Positions 32,751-45,370 are shown, counted from the first letter of the stretch. The stretch: DNA of 64,000 bases from Lyophyllum atratum (GCA_014905825.1 JACGCN010000007.1:2046001-2110000); one strand, 5' to 3'. The notes: generated by a model not told the origin, from the sequence alone. Numbers and translations are program-made.

Positions 32751-33009
32751 TAGCATATACTCCTCGTCATCATGCATCGCGACACTACCGTGGTCTGGAT
32801 ACTACTCACAGAGGTTGGGCAATTATGCGATGGATCAGCCATGTCTGCCAGACGAGTAGATGGCGTCCGGCCAATCCCTCGTCTTCAAAATTCATTATAC
32901 GCCATCGTAGTCCGACGTACCCACAAGAAATCCTAGATCTGGATCAACTGATTATGTCTGGAAATGTGCAGAACGACTTTGTCCTGTACTCGACTGTGAA
33001 GTGAATGAT

Positions 33010-34440
33010 AGCGATGATCGACCCCAAGGCAATAAGGCGTAAGTAGAGGGTAGAATTGAACTCGTCGAGAGAACCTCCGAAACAATCCTCTGGATTCCCG
33101 TTATTCCCGGAGATGTTTTTCACAGCGTTTAGTCTGCCAGAACCTGGTTTCACGAGGGAAATGCGATGTCGATGAAGCCTCAAGAGGACATTTTGAGCAG
33201 CCTAGGGTCAAACGCATCAAGCAGATGCTAAAAGGAGCCCAAGAAGTCGAAAAGCAGCGGAGGGATGGGTCGAGTTTGGCTTGCGGGGCTCCGCACGGAA
33301 AAATCACCCGGCCCGCCGATCTGATTGGCGTTGTTAGGCCTCGACGTGCCTTCACTAAGTTCACTTTGCTTTTACTCTTGCCACCCTCCTATCGTCAGAT
33401 AATGACCTTCGCGAGCACCCAGCTGGCTGATTGACTTCACACAACACTCCTTAGAACCTATGTAGCTGCTGCGGAAAGTCTGGGAAGTTTGAACCCGTTC
33501 ATTGAGAATCGATAACGCGCCACGTGGGTCGTCAATTTGAGAAGAAAGAGCGTATGGTGACGAATATTCTCTCGTAGCTGGACGTGAAGGTATGAACTTC
33601 TCATGTCGTACGCATATTCAAGTCGCTCTCCATTCTAACAGGTTATATTGTCTAGTCTAGGACAATAGTTGTGTGGTGACGGTCAGGAGAGTGGTGACGG
33701 TCAGGAGATACATGCACTGATAGCTATCGTAGATCAGGAGGTCGACACCTTGCGAACAAAGCCCTGTGGAAGTAGAAGTGTCCGGACTCTCCCCGCACCT
33801 GCCGCGTGTTAAGTCGCAGCTCTACGCGGAGTTTACCCAATCGCAAATTCTTGTTCTTATCGGCAATGGCAACGGTCCAGCGGACACATGGCGCATTCAC
33901 AGCAGAGCGCTTATTTTGATCGGCGATGCCGGTTGTCGACATAGTTTGCTCATCGCCATATCCTTGGCCGAGGATTCGCGAATTGGTTGACTGAATTTCA
34001 GGAATCACATGCTTCCCATCATATGATGCTACAGCAGGCTATCTACCATCTCGGCCGTCGACGCGGTAGTGTCGTTGCTTTAATTGACCACCTCAGGAGC
34101 CAAGTCTCGTCAACGTCCGAAATGCGTTGTATGGGGCACTCAAACGTCCGCTTACTAGGCACGGGGCTGAACGAAGATGCTCAGCAGTCCCTCTACACGA
34201 GAACACGAAGCTCGTTCGAGACGCCATCCATATGGCGAAGCTGTCGGTTGACCGTACACCTGTGAGCTTCTAGGTCATATCAAGGGGTCATTTGTTGAAA
34301 TTTTCGCCGACTTCCCAAAACAAGGTTCCTAGACGACGCCGGATGATCGATCCGTCGTCAGTTGTTCGCGTGCATCGGGACTTGGTACTGCATGGAAACT
34401 ATGCATGACCTCGGTATGATCTGCTCGTGAATATGTGCCC
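33010..34440. other. Intergenic between MFS remnant and GH30 gene
   Basis: No supported gene; short frames only. It contains a perfect 18-bp tandem duplication at 33673-33708 and, near the right end, the GH30 promoter. Confidence 0.4.
33673..33708 (+). repeat. 18-bp perfect tandem repeat, two copies
   Basis: GTGGTGACGGTCAGGAGA occurs twice head to tail. Confidence 0.95.
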
Positions 34441-34452
34441 AAAATAATAACC

Positions 34453-34460
34453 TCGCTTTA
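34453..34460 (+). promoter_or_regulatory. TATA-like box of the GH30 gene
   Basis: TTTAAAAG lies about 45 bp before the ATG at 34503. Confidence 0.4.
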
Positions 34461-34502
34461 AAAGGTGATCAAGCTTCGACTCGGTTCAAAAACATCGCCA
34501 CC

Positions 34503-36945
34503 ATGCGCGGGTCCTACATCTTCTCGCTCCTTGTGGTTGCTCAGCCGATCGCTTCCCAGCAAATATGGGACATCGTAAGTCTTTTTGAATGTCCTGATTG
34601 CCTCCATGCACTAATGCAATATACAGTGGCAGACGACTTGGGACCGGTCAAAGCTCCTGACTTCCCTCGCACCATCAGCGGCGATCAATTTCGTTGCCCC
34701 GGGTGCTATTGGCGACGCGAACATCATAGTTTCAGACTCCCAGCTGTTCCAATCGATGGCTGGGTTCGGAGCGAGCCTCAGTGAGTCGATGCATGACGCC
34801 CGTCGTATACTGCATCCAACCCTGATATCTATCCTCAGCGGACTCGTCGGCCCTGATCTTAAATAACTTGAAGGTACGAGAATTGAGGCCTTGTGCTGAG
34901 TTTTACAATTGACTCGACTTGATTGTAGTCGAAAAATAATGCGAACTACCATGCCTTGCTCAACTACATGTTCAACTCGGGTGACGGTGCAAACGCCGCT
35001 GGGTTGAACTACCTCAGAGTGCCCATCGGCGCGTCTGATTTTTCTGCGTCAGGTGTGTTCGCGTGCGTTCAGCGGGTATTATATAGATGCTTACATAGTC
35101 TCAGCATACAGCCTAGACGACACGAGTGGCGACACCGCTTTCAACAGCTTCAACATCGACAGGGCACCTTCTTACCTCTTCTCGGTCCTTCAGGATATCA
35201 AAGCTATCAACAGCAACATCAAAGTTCACCTCCTTCCCTGGTCTCCTGTACGTCCCCGTACACACCTTCTCGAGTGGCCTCTGATATCCTCTACCAGCCC
35301 GCCTGGATGAAGGACAGTGGAACCATGAATGGCGGAAATTTGAAGTCTCAGTATGTTGGCAACTGTAAGTTTATATCGCACCTCCATAGTCATCAGCGAC
35401 GCTTACACGCACATCAGACGCTACCTACCTCCTCAAAGCAGTCCAAGGATTCCAGAACAAGGGAATTCCTATCTATGCGGTCGGTATTCAGGTAAGCATA
35501 AGCATTCCGTGAGCTTGAAACGCAGTAATGCTAAGCAGAGAAACGTAGAATGAACCGCAAAATAGCAACCCGACCTATCCTTCCTGCAACATGACACCTA
35601 CCATCGAAGGACAGATCGGATCTGGCCTTCGCACCCTCCTGAACAACAGCGGACTATCCGGCGTCAAGGTCGTCGGGTATGAGGTATAACTCACGGGTAC
35701 CTTTCTTGCTCCGCGTCTGACCCCGTGGTTTGTAGCATAATTGGAACAATGCCGGTACATACCCTGTTCAGCTGGTACGTTTCAACTTCACAGCCTACGA
35801 GGCAGCTCAGCTCAGCCTTCATTAGATGCAAAGCGCCCCAAACGCTTTCGCCGGCGTCGCTTTCCATTGCTACGAAGGTAGTGTGGCCAATCAGGATTCC
35901 TTCCACAACGCTTTCCCCAACAAAGTAGGCATCGCACTCCATATTCTGACTTCGCTTGATAGTTGATCTCTATATATCCAGGAAATCTATTTCACTGAGT
36001 GCACTGGGACCATCGGTTCCGACTGGTGGAGTGATATCAAGGTGAGATTTCCAGTTTGTGCATCCTGAGCATTGCTGATCATTCGACAGTGGTACATGGA
36101 TAACCTGTACGTTAATGACATCCTCTTCGATACCTAGTATTAACACTTAACTATTTCTTAGCTGGATCGGCAGCGTCGAGCACAACGCAAAAGCGGTATG
36201 ATATCCATGCTGTCAGATCTGGCTAGTGACATTCTAAGCGGTACTTTGTGACGCAGGGCTTGATGTGGAATCTTGCTCTCGACGGAAGCGGTAACCCCAA
36301 GTTCCCTGGCACGAACAGCTGTGGAGGCGGGTGTCGCCCTCTTGCGACCGTCAACAGCGACGGAAGCTATAGCCTGAACCAAGAATGTGAGTCTACCCAT
36401 GAACTCTCGATTATCGACCCTCGCTTACATGAACACCAATAGTTTACTCCATGGCTCAAGTTTCCAAGGCCATCATTCCCAAGGATGCTGGAGGACCCTA
36501 CGGTCAGAGGATCGGCGTTTCTGTCACAGGAAACCTGAACTGGGCCCTACGTGTCGGCGCGTTCGTGACCAGGCGAGTGTCTTCTACTGACTGGCTGCGT
36601 TACTCCTTGGTTGTCCTCAACTGTAAGTGGTGCATTTTTACGTGCTATTCGATACTAATGAGCTTATAGGGGACGACAACGCTTCTTCATCGTGGAATCC
36701 TACTCCCGTCAGAACAACTATTGCTTTCAGGGGGGCCCAGGTGAGGTCGTTATTTCGGACTTCCTCGATAGCTTACTGAGCTCAATCGCCAGGCAACCTA
36801 CACGTTCCCCGTGGGCGTCACGACTCTCTGGTGGTTTGCCCCCGCGACTAGCACGTCTGGCTTCGCGGATGGTGTCTTCCGTTTCAATGCGACAACTACG
36901 CGTCCCGATAACGCTACAGCTTTCAATAAGACCTCCGGGAACTAG
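34503..36945 (+). CDS. Secreted GH30 endo-beta-1,6-glucanase-type hydrolase
   Basis: Seventeen exons join in phase to give 528 residues: 34503-34574, 34627-34780, 34839-34873, 34929-35052, 35105-35247, 35298-35364, 35418-35491, 35549-35683, 35736-35774, 35826-35924, 35982-36041, 36090-36106, 36162-36195, 36257-36386, 36443-36622, 36670-36740 and 36793-36945. A signal peptide ends near residue 19. The GH30 barrel shows MAGFGASLTDSSA, LRVPIGASDFS, LLPWSPPAWMK, acid/base Glu225 in GIQNEPQ and nucleophile Glu320 in IYFTECTG. The intron between exons 7 and 8 falls directly before the NEP triplet. A beta-sandwich C-terminus follows. The closest known type is fungal beta-1,6-glucanase (GH30_3), which cuts pustulan-like glucans and fungal wall polymers, so roles in wall turnover or mycoparasitism are possible. 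The start sits in GCCACCATGC. One exon is only 17 nt. Confidence 0.9.
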
Positions 36946-37587
36946 GTCGGGGCTTCTGGACCTGCAGCTCCTTGTGATACCCTATTTTTATGCTGGATGG
37001 TATTAGGATAAAGAAATCGAAATTAGTATCTCGGCGATATCAGTATGAGAGATTTCGAGACTCGTGCATCTTTCGTTCGCGTGAGCCTCCTTTGCAGACC
37101 ATCCTATGTCGGCATCTTAGATCAGCACCGCCCTAATCCTCCAGCATTCATCAAAGGACGAGGGTCCAATCAAGGTATATATGGAACCTCATCAGCTTCA
37201 AGTGCCACCGCCTCAATCATTGGTCGTCGCTGCCGATCCTATTCCCCAGTTTCGGCAGGTAAATGTCTCGATCCATCATGTCATACTGATCTATCGATCT
37301 ATCATGGACCCACTGAAACGGACATCGCATCTTGTTGTTCGCAGAAAATCTCCTCGTTCTTCACCTGCGGGAAAGTTGGGATCTATGATATTTCTGACTA
37401 CCGTTCATTCTGTCCGAAGGTACACACGATATTCTTCCTAGCGTGAAACTTCCATCTAACAAAAATCATGATGAAAAGATTTCTGGCGTCTGTTTCCGCT
37501 TATAAGGACGACTTTCATCATCTTAAACACTAATAACGCTGGACGTTTCCTTCTTTTCCGATACTAGGCTGGACCTCCTTCCACAAG
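36946..37587. other. Intergenic, nothing recognised
   Basis: Holds the 3' flank of the GH30 gene and the promoter of the next secreted gene (TTATAAGG near 37501). Confidence 0.4.
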
Positions 37588-38110
37588 ATGCATATTTCGT
37601 ATCTGCTCATCCTCGTAGTTGCGGCATTCGTGGGCTTGCATCAGATGCATATGGTCGCCCATGCACTCCCAGTCCCAATATCGCCAACTCCTCGCCTCGA
37701 AAAGTCCATAACCCGCCGAAAACTCAAAGCTTCTACGCCATCCAGTGGAGCTCCTCAACAAGTTGAATTCATGCCCGTCAATATAGGCAAGCCCGGAAAG
37801 TACGCAACGATGCTAGTGTATTTTCTGCTAAGCTAATCACGAGCATTTGTTAGATGCACCACCTTGCGTGCGAACAACCCGGAAAAAAACCCGGCCGCCT
37901 ACCCCCATGGACTGGGCTAAATGTCGAAGTAATGCGGGGGTTGGTTGGCAATATCGAAGACGCTGTTATGGGATGGAGGGCGTTCTGGCGTTGACAGCAC
38001 CTTCTCCGCAAGGCCTGTGTTTCTTTAACCTAGAGGGCTGGGTGCTTCCACCCCCGACCCCGGAAACCCCGATACGGCTCCCTGGAGACCCAAAGCCTAA
38101 GTTTACCTAG
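37588..38110 (+). pseudogene. Orphan small secreted protein A, frameshifted in an A7 run
   Basis: Exon 37588-37799 encodes a hydrophobic N-terminus (MHISYLLILVVAAFVGL) and a basic linker. A 54-nt intron (37800-37853) leads to exon 37854-38110. The splice phase opens a frame that meets a stop after about 24 codons. Dropping one A from the seven-A run near 37883-37889 restores a frame ending at 38110, with PPTPMDWAKC, GVGW, RRCYGMEG and GLCFFN. These motifs, their order and the intron phase match the intact paralogue at 54795-55385. So this is either a recent pseudogene or a one-base sequencing error. Product function unknown; no known domain recognised. Confidence 0.7.
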
Positions 38111-39586
38111 GTGTCCTAGACCAAGTAGAGATATTCTTAGGGTGGCGAACAAGAGTGTTGGTGCGGGTCGTGAAACTCGATATGTAGAATTTGCATGTCT
38201 GATACCTGGTTACTTACCTTGCTTGTTGTATTTGGGAGAGATTTATTTTGGGGCGTAACAAATATCGGGCTCAAATCGGGCTGTGAAAATGATCGCTTGA
38301 CAGTTTGTGTGTTACGCGTTGTTTACGCGTTGTTTGGCCTTGTTCTACTTTCCAGGAAGCGTTGCTCTTGAGTCCAGCTCTTACGCTTCTACAACTTGGT
38401 TATCATTACTTTCTCTACCTGCCTCATCTCAAAAAAAGCCCTTGTCAGCAATCACTATCTCCTCCGAGTGTTCTTATCCAAACGCCCATTCATCTGCAGC
38501 GGACTGGCAGTTAATTCTTTCGTCATGACCACGATGGCCACGCCGCCACGGATCCATACGGTCAACTATGCTATGGTGATATCTATGTATGTTATCTATG
38601 ACTCTAATTCTTCTTGGCTTTGACGGAATTTTCCCTTATTTTTCAGCGAAGATACCGTGAGGGTCAGATAGAGCACAATTGTATACGCGAGTAGTGTCCG
38701 TCCATTGTCACAGCGTTGTAAGTCGAGCTCACATCGAACTGAGATAGTCACTGGATTATTGAACCGCCATTCTAGGCACTCTCTACATGAAAATATGAGC
38801 GCCAGTACAGCGCAGCAATACTCGTCACTGATCCGCCAGGACCGTCTATTCCGTGGCTCTCCGGTCCCCCTCGGCCCCACATATCCCAAGTTAACGGCTC
38901 CCGAAGTCCTTATTCTATTGTCCAGTTCGAGGCCCATGCTGGCTTTAGACACTTCTGTGCCTTGATACTCAGGCTTTCTCCCTATCGCCACCTTCCCTGG
39001 GTTCCAACTTCACCGAAATAACCTTCCTGTCATCCTCGAGCCTGCGACCCTTCAGGATGCAGCTCGATGCTCGTACACAGGTGCTGCCGATGGGTGATAC
39101 GGGGGCGTAGGAAGCTCAATCTGTCATAGGTGGAACTTCCTTCACTCTCATGGGTACTAGGATTTTCGGACAACATCGGGAACCGATAGTCTCTCTTATC
39201 CTCAGCGCCTATTCTGAAGGTTGACGCCTAAAACGCGCCCAATGAGTCAGCCGGACGCATGGCAACAAATGTTGATGGCGCTCATGATCTCCGAGGTCCA
39301 CGGGGATCACCTAGGGGCTCTCTTTATAATCGATTAGCATGCACAGCAACACATCCCAACGCGGCTCTGATAGGCTATAGCGAATACGACACATAGTTCA
39401 TTCCGTCGCCGCAGTCTCCGACGTTGATCTGCTAGGTTACCTGGCCCCAGCGACGCCAAAGCAGAGCTTATGGTCCACGGCGTTGGTAAGGCGAATCACA
39501 ATTAACACAATCGGCTCCGCCTTATAAGCCCAACTCTTCAGCGCAGCTCACCTCCCTTCACTACCTCCACCACTAGATCCCACAAG
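38111..39586. other. Intergenic, no supported gene
   Basis: A Ser-rich plus-strand frame at 38307-38528 and a minus-strand frame at 38596-38991 lack family resemblance. TTATAAGC near 39522 probably serves the DUF6699 gene at 39587. Confidence 0.35.
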
Positions 39587-40551
39587 ATGTCAGGCCCATA
39601 CGTTTACACACCAGCTCCCGGTGTGCAACATACAGCGCCATTCCACCAAACTCCATATTATGCTCCGTCACCCCACCCTGGCACCCCATTCATCCCCGAC
39701 TCAGCCTTATACCCCAACTCTCCGTATTCCAAATCCGCCTCACTACATCAATCGCCCCATCGCGGAGGCATCCCACTGCCCAGCTCAGCCCCGCCAGATC
39801 AATTCGCGTTCCCATGTCAAGGTGTCGATTCCGATCCACACCCTGGGACAGATGGTATCGCGAACGCCGCCCATCATGGCACGGAGCCGACGATGGCCAG
39901 TGGCTCCAAGCCCCGCCCACGTACCCAATCGGATTCGGACTCAATCGTCGCCATTCCTTCGGTGCCTCAGGACATGCACCTCCACAGTTCGGTGCAGGAG
40001 GGTTCTCCCCCAATAGCCTGTTCACGCACTTCTACGTGAACCCATGGATCAACGCTGAGTCCCCACGCGCCGACTTCTTCTTCGATCTCTCGCTTCCCAC
40101 TTTCACTCCGCTGCGGCTGTACGGGCCTGGACAGTCAGGCCTTATGGGATCGGAAGAGATGATGCAGCCTGCGACGCATCCGCCCATCACCCGTCTACGT
40201 ATCGTCTGCGATGCGCTACCGCACTGGCCCTGCGAGCTCCAGCTGGACCCGTATCAAACGGGGGGCTATCAGCCGCCGCCGATCTCACTGCAGGATGTGT
40301 TGGTGGCTGTACACCGCAATATGCACAGGCAGATAACGCATGCGGATTGGGGGCGCTTGAGTGAGAAGGAGGAGGTGGCGGTGTCGAGGGCGTTCACGAG
40401 GAGGTGCCAAACTGTTCCGACGACATTTGACTCGGAGAGGGCGAAGGGCGTGAAGAGGGTGGATTATTTGCTGGGGAAGACCAGGATGATTGGGTTGGTG
40501 AGGGTTGCGAGGTCCGAAGGCTGGGATGTGATGAAGCTGATCGTTGAGTGA
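39587..40551 (+). pseudogene. DUF6699 protein gene with an apparent frameshift
   Basis: The ATG at 39587 opens a Pro/Ser/His-rich frame typical of DUF6699 N-termini (MSGPYVYTPAPG, then GGIPLPSSAPP). The conserved domain is in another frame reaching 40551: FFFDLSLPTF, ITRLRIVCDALPHWPCELQL, ISLQDVLVAVHRNMHRQIT, RVDYLLGKTRMIGLV. The frames overlap around 39.8-40.0 kb, and the only splice-like pair there would give a 32-nt intron, too short for this genome. Translation from the ATG at 39814 in the second frame would give 245 residues including the whole domain, so a shorter product could still be made. The domain has no known activity. It may be a pseudogene, a sequence error or a gene using the internal start. 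Confidence 0.65.
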
Positions 40552-42296
40552 GCTGTTCTCGATGGGTGGGCCGGCGGCTTAGCATGCGTGGTCTTGGGGA
40601 GGTCGGACCGAGGACAGATCGTCGCTGGATGATATACTCAGAGAGACTTGAGTTTGGGTTATATTCTTTGGTCAATTGCGACAGACACTGCGCGTCGTTC
40701 AGGGATCTATGGTTTTAATTTTATGGATAAACATATGCTGTGTACTTTTAACTCACATGGGCTTGTACATTATATCAAACGATGCTTGGATCTGTATTCG
40801 AGGTGAAGAAGGTATGCCTTCATGGCACTTTACTGACTTTCTGAATGGGCAAGAGCTGTAGAGATACTTTGGAGACTAGCACATCAATTGAGACAACCTG
40901 TGCGCCGTGCGGTCTGACTGAAATTCCACGTGGTCAGCGGAGTTCAAACATCTATGGTCCGTGCTCCCCATGGATCACGCCCATGTTGATGTTCTCTTCC
41001 ACAAATCCTCGACGCGACTGGACGCGTTTATACGCGTTTTCTACGAGAAGTTCTTGTACTTGCTAGCATTTGACTACCCTCGCCCAGCCTGGTAAGTTGG
41101 ACTCCGTTTTCATCCGTGTCAATAGTACTGAACGGGGCATCGATACAGTAGAACAGCATGAGCGCCAGATGATGAACTACCAGAGGCTCGATTCTCTTGA
41201 GCTGCACTCGAGCGTCATGTCGATTTTCCCTCAGTAAAGTGGGTCCCTTGATGGCCTGTATCGTTTTTCGTGTTGCGTCGCCAATGGCCATCCATTTGCG
41301 TCGTACTATTGAGTAAATTATAGCCGTCATAATCCAGGATCTGCCAGGTTCTCATTTCGTACCGCAAATAGCCTTGTATGGCCATCCCTATCACGACCCC
41401 CTGCTCACGACATCAACCCCACCATGCGACCCCACCATGCTCTGGCATGGGATGATCAGCTCGTCACAGAGACCGCCTATCAACGCCTTCCCTCCCATTC
41501 ACCCGTGACGGGTCGATTCCAAGCCTAACCCAGTGCGCTCTGGCCTCACCATGATTTAGTTGCCGACCACGCACTCTTCCCGTTTCAGGTATACAGTCGG
41601 CGCGCCGCGGGCGGCTTGGTTCGGTTCAATGCGCACTACGCCTCCGCCAAACTCGGGATTGTTTGGATTGCCACCCAGGTCGTCGGATCTTCTGCAATCT
41701 CAAAATTCCGGCGACTAACGATCCCTGCCCTGCGTCACCGTCGATCATGATCGAAAGCCCCCCGTTCCGTGCTACGTTGCGATCCCGGAGGCCGAGCTCT
41801 CAAGATCTCATTCCCGATCCTACAAGTTTTCGAGAATTTGGCAAATCCCCGGCTCAACAGGACCCAAAATCCATTCTTTTGGATGAGGGCCGCAGGAAGT
41901 TTTGTTATCTTCGTTTCGTCCGATTTCAGAGGATGATTCATGTGGGTAGCAGCCCTCAACCCCCGAGGAAATACGTTCTGAGTGACGCATTGAATTCCCC
42001 ATTCTTGTAATACGACCGCGGAGACGGGTTAGCTTAGTTGTGGCCCGCGAGCATCTGTGAAACCTCCGGCGCTGGATGTATTGCCTGTTCGATTGGCTTC
42101 GTTCCGATCGTTGCGAGTGTATCTGTCGCATGGCGTACAAGGAATTTAACATTTTCGTTGCGAAAGCTCTGCGTGAGGTTTGCATTGCTGCATCGAGATT
42201 CAACACGAGGATTTGGGCTTCTCCGTGGATTTGCAATTAGAAGTGTCCCATAAATCCCCATAAATGCCGAGTTTGCGGCGTTCGCATCCGACGTGT
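40552..42296. other. Intergenic, no supported gene
   Basis: Only short unsupported frames; no repeat or RNA gene recognised. Confidence 0.4.
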
Positions 42297-42633
42297 CATC
42301 GTCACCGGCCCCGACACACCTGGCATAGAATACCCACATATGCAAATACGCCCGCCCTCATCCACCCAAGAGGGCCTGTTTGGCACAATGGCGCCCCGAA
42401 TTCTTTTGATGTGTGTTGAACTTTGCAAGCGCCCAATCAGTCAACGACGTCGGGGCGATCGTTACCGACCCCGACACATCATTACTGAGTTCGATATCTG
42501 GCATCGGATACCCACATACGCAAATACGCCCGCCTCACCCACCAAGAGGGCCTGTTTAGCACAATGGCGCCCCGAATTCTTCTGATGTATGTTGAAGTTT
42601 CGAAGCGCCCAATCAATCAACGACGTCGGGGCG
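42297..42633 (+). repeat. Imperfect tandem duplication, two units
   Basis: Unit 42297-42457 is repeated at 42458-42633. Both share a block from TACCCACATA (42331 and 42509) through GGGCCTGTTT and CAATGGCGCCCCGAATTCTT to CAACGACGTCGGGGCG. Copy 2 has an extra stretch of about 20 bp before the shared block. No coding role is evident. It lies 360 bp upstream of the DUF6699 gene at 42991. Confidence 0.9.
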
Positions 42634-42990
42634 CGAACTATCAAGGGTCCACGGTGTGCGATCTTTCCTATTCGGGAGATGCCGATGTTCTCCCGCTCCC
42701 TGCTGATCAGTCGTGATGTCGGTGGGTCCCGACCAGTGACCCAGTGTGAGTCATGTTTCGCGTTCAAGCGCCCTCGGTGCCCCGTTTAGGCACATCCCAT
42801 GACTCTTTACGCGCTTCCAACCAATTAGGACGCGTCGGTGACAGCGCCCATTGCAGACCCGTAAAGTTCAACATGTTGATTCGCTAGCAGCTATAAGATC
42901 GAAATGACTCGTCGGGTTTCTGACACCCTCACCGCCCTCTCCCATCACCCTCCCGCCCCCGCCGTCACTGTAAACTGACTCGAGCTCGCC

Positions 42991-43641
42991 ATGTACTACC
43001 CGGCCCCTCCGACCCCAAAGACTCGTACAGCAGGCAGCGTTGACATTCGGCTCCAGTCACCGGCCAGCAACGTCAGTTATTCCTCATGGGGTACCGTCTC
43101 TACACCCCCGACGCCGGTCAGATTTCCACAACCCTTGAGTGAGTGGCTCATCCCGTGATCAACAAGCCATTCAAGTTTACTGATCTGAACCGATCCAGAC
43201 ACCCCACGGCCAAACGGTCCACCCTCTGTACATCCTTTGCTACAGCCCCCAGGTCACCTGTTAAAATACGATATAAGAACCCGTCCCCAGCCGATTACAG
43301 ATCTAGCATTCTATCCCACCCTTACCAAAACGTGTATAAGCGTACAAGGCCTCCGCGAATTCACCTTCAACGTCGAGAACGTGGAAGGCATTACCATCCA
43401 AGATGTCCTCAACGTCCTGCATACGCGTCTGCAGCGTGGTATGAGCCGTTCGGAGCTCTCTCCGCTCACGCCGGAGGAGAGGAACAGTGCACAGGCATCT
43501 TTCCATAGCCGCACAACGTTGGATCCGAGCGAGTATCCTCAAGGGATGAAATGCCTCGATCGGTTATCTGGGAGGTTCCATTTTATGGGGCTAGTCCCGT
43601 CGCCGAGCACACCAGGTGTATGGGAAATCCACTTCGCTTGA
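42991..43641 (+). CDS. DUF6699 family protein
   Basis: Exons 42991-43138 and 43199-43641 join through a 60-nt intron (GTGAGT...GATCCAG) and encode 196 residues. A short Pro/Ser-rich N-terminus leads into the DUF6699 domain (about residues 75-196): YDIRTRPQPITDLAF, TCISVQGLREFTFNV, GITIQDVLNVLHTRLQRGMS, then CLDRLSGRFHFMGLV and a final VWEIHFA strand. The family is small, basidiomycete-restricted and of unknown function. TATAAGAT lies about 100 bp upstream of the ATG. This is the cleanest DUF6699 gene of the window; no defect was seen. Confidence 0.85.
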
Positions 43642-44331
43642 AGGGTTCCCTGCGCGCGTTTGGGCTGGCTTTTTATGAGCTGGTTCATGCCCACCGTTCT
43701 CGCCGCTTGGCAGAATCCTGGCGTCCTTTCTTAAGCTGCAACGACTAACCCGCCAACGGCCCGGGTTTCTTTTTCAACTTTTTCCCGTAAAAGTACCGAC
43801 AACCTCAACTCTCAAATCTCAGCGCAACCATAAACGCCGGCTCGTTTGCTTGAGATCGACAACTTTACATCCATCTCAATCTTGTATCACGCATTATCCG
43901 GATCTCCTGCTTCTGATGGACTTGGACTGTATCATTACTTGTATTTCCGCTGTCGTCTTGCTATCCTAACCCCTCCTCGCTATCTAGTCTCCCTGCTATC
44001 ATTGTTCTCATCTATCAGCTCTGATCATCTCTCATCCGCACGCCCCTCCGTCGACGTACATCCCCCTTCCCCCTCTGAATTATCCCCACTCTGGACATTA
44101 CTATTACCCCCCGTCTCTGATACCCCAGATCCCAGTATATCTGTACCACTAGTCGGCTCCGCAACACAATAACTGTATACTACTCACTTAGATAGATGTC
44201 ACCATGTACACTCTATGTAACCGGTAGCAACATATATCACACTAAATTTGATCTCACAAGGCGGCAAAGTGGACATATCGGTGGTTAGTCAAGCACGAAA
44301 TTGCATATGACACTCTGATCGAGATAATTCA
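43642..44331. other. Intergenic between convergent genes
   Basis: 3' flanks of the DUF6699 gene and the minus-strand F-box-like gene. A plus-strand frame at 43846-44172 has no recognisable feature. Confidence 0.4.
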
Positions 44332-45337
44332 CTATTCTTCCATCTCCTCGTCCTCTTCATCATCGTCCTCATCCTCATCCTCGTCATCCTCATCCCCTTC
44401 GTCCTCATCCTCGAAGTCCTCATCCTCATCTTCTTCATCACTGTCCTCGTTCATAGCATCTCTGTCATCATCTCCATCGCTTTCATCGCTGTATGGCTCT
44501 CCCCACCCGAGTGCCGCACGCTGGTCCTTCAGCTTCTCGAGAGCGCGCGCGTCCTCGTTCCCATGCCATGTCCATTCCACTCCATCCTTCTCCAAAACCT
44601 CTCTACAAATCCGCTCACGGCGCAGATCCTTCCGCGTATCATGGATCATATTCCCAAACATATGGAGCAGCTTCTCGATCGCCTCCATCTCACCCAACTC
44701 CCCACCATCAATACGAGCCCGCGTCTCCCGCAAGCTCGGCTTCTTCGACTCGGCCCACTCCGCGTTCCGCCGCGAGTACTCCTTCTCCTCGCGGAGGAAC
44801 GCGCTGATCATACTCTTCCACTCCACGCTCATCTCCAGGCCGTCGTAGTCGACTTCGAGGCCCGGTACAGCCGTGTCGTTGACCTCGCGGCGGATCTGCA
44901 CGAGGATTTTGGGGTTGTGGGCGGGGTTCCCATATGCCAGTCTCGAACGGAGCCGCGAGATGAGCTCGGGGCGGTACTCGGGCACGCACTTTCCCTTGTC
45001 CGCGAAGATAGCGCGGGCTGGGTTCGATGGGTCGAAGCGGTCGAACTGGAAGTCGCACGCAAGGTAGACTTTGCCGTACTTCTGGGAGCGCCACATGCCT
45101 GCGAACTTGGTTTGACAGGGTTTTTGGTTAGGGAGAGAGTGCGGTTGACTTACCACAGTCGACAGCGAGCCATGTCTTGTTCTTGAGGTGCTTCTCGATG
45201 AAGATACGCTCTGCCGCCTGGGAAAAATCACGGGAGACTGCACGGCAGTCTGTCCATAGGAATGTCATGTCTTTGACATAGTGTAGAATTGGGTAGAAGA
45301 GGTCATGGGGGAAATCTAAGTCGCTACGACTCGCCAT
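44332..45337 (-). CDS. F-box-like protein with acidic tail, copy 1
   Basis: Exons 45337-45154 and 45098-44332 (55-nt intron) encode 316 residues. Residues 7-50 (LDFPHDLFYPILHYVKD, then TDCRAVSRDFSQAAERIF) look like a degenerate F-box, the Skp1-binding helix bundle of SCF ubiquitin ligases. The middle is shared with the neighbour at 46105-47033: FDRFDPSNPARAIF, KILVQIRREVNDTAVPGLEVDY, DLRRERICREV. The last 60 residues are nearly all Asp and Glu, encoded by GAN-type triplet runs that could expand or contract. An upstream in-frame ATG at 45370 is an alternative start. Being a substrate receptor is an inference from the F-box-like region; no substrate-binding repeats are seen. Confidence 0.8.
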
Positions 45338-45370
45338 CGATCCTTGATGAGATAGAGACGGGGCGATCAT

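Noticed and set aside
44563..45186. 207-codon plus-strand frame
   Set aside because: Antisense of the F-box-like gene and crosses its intron.
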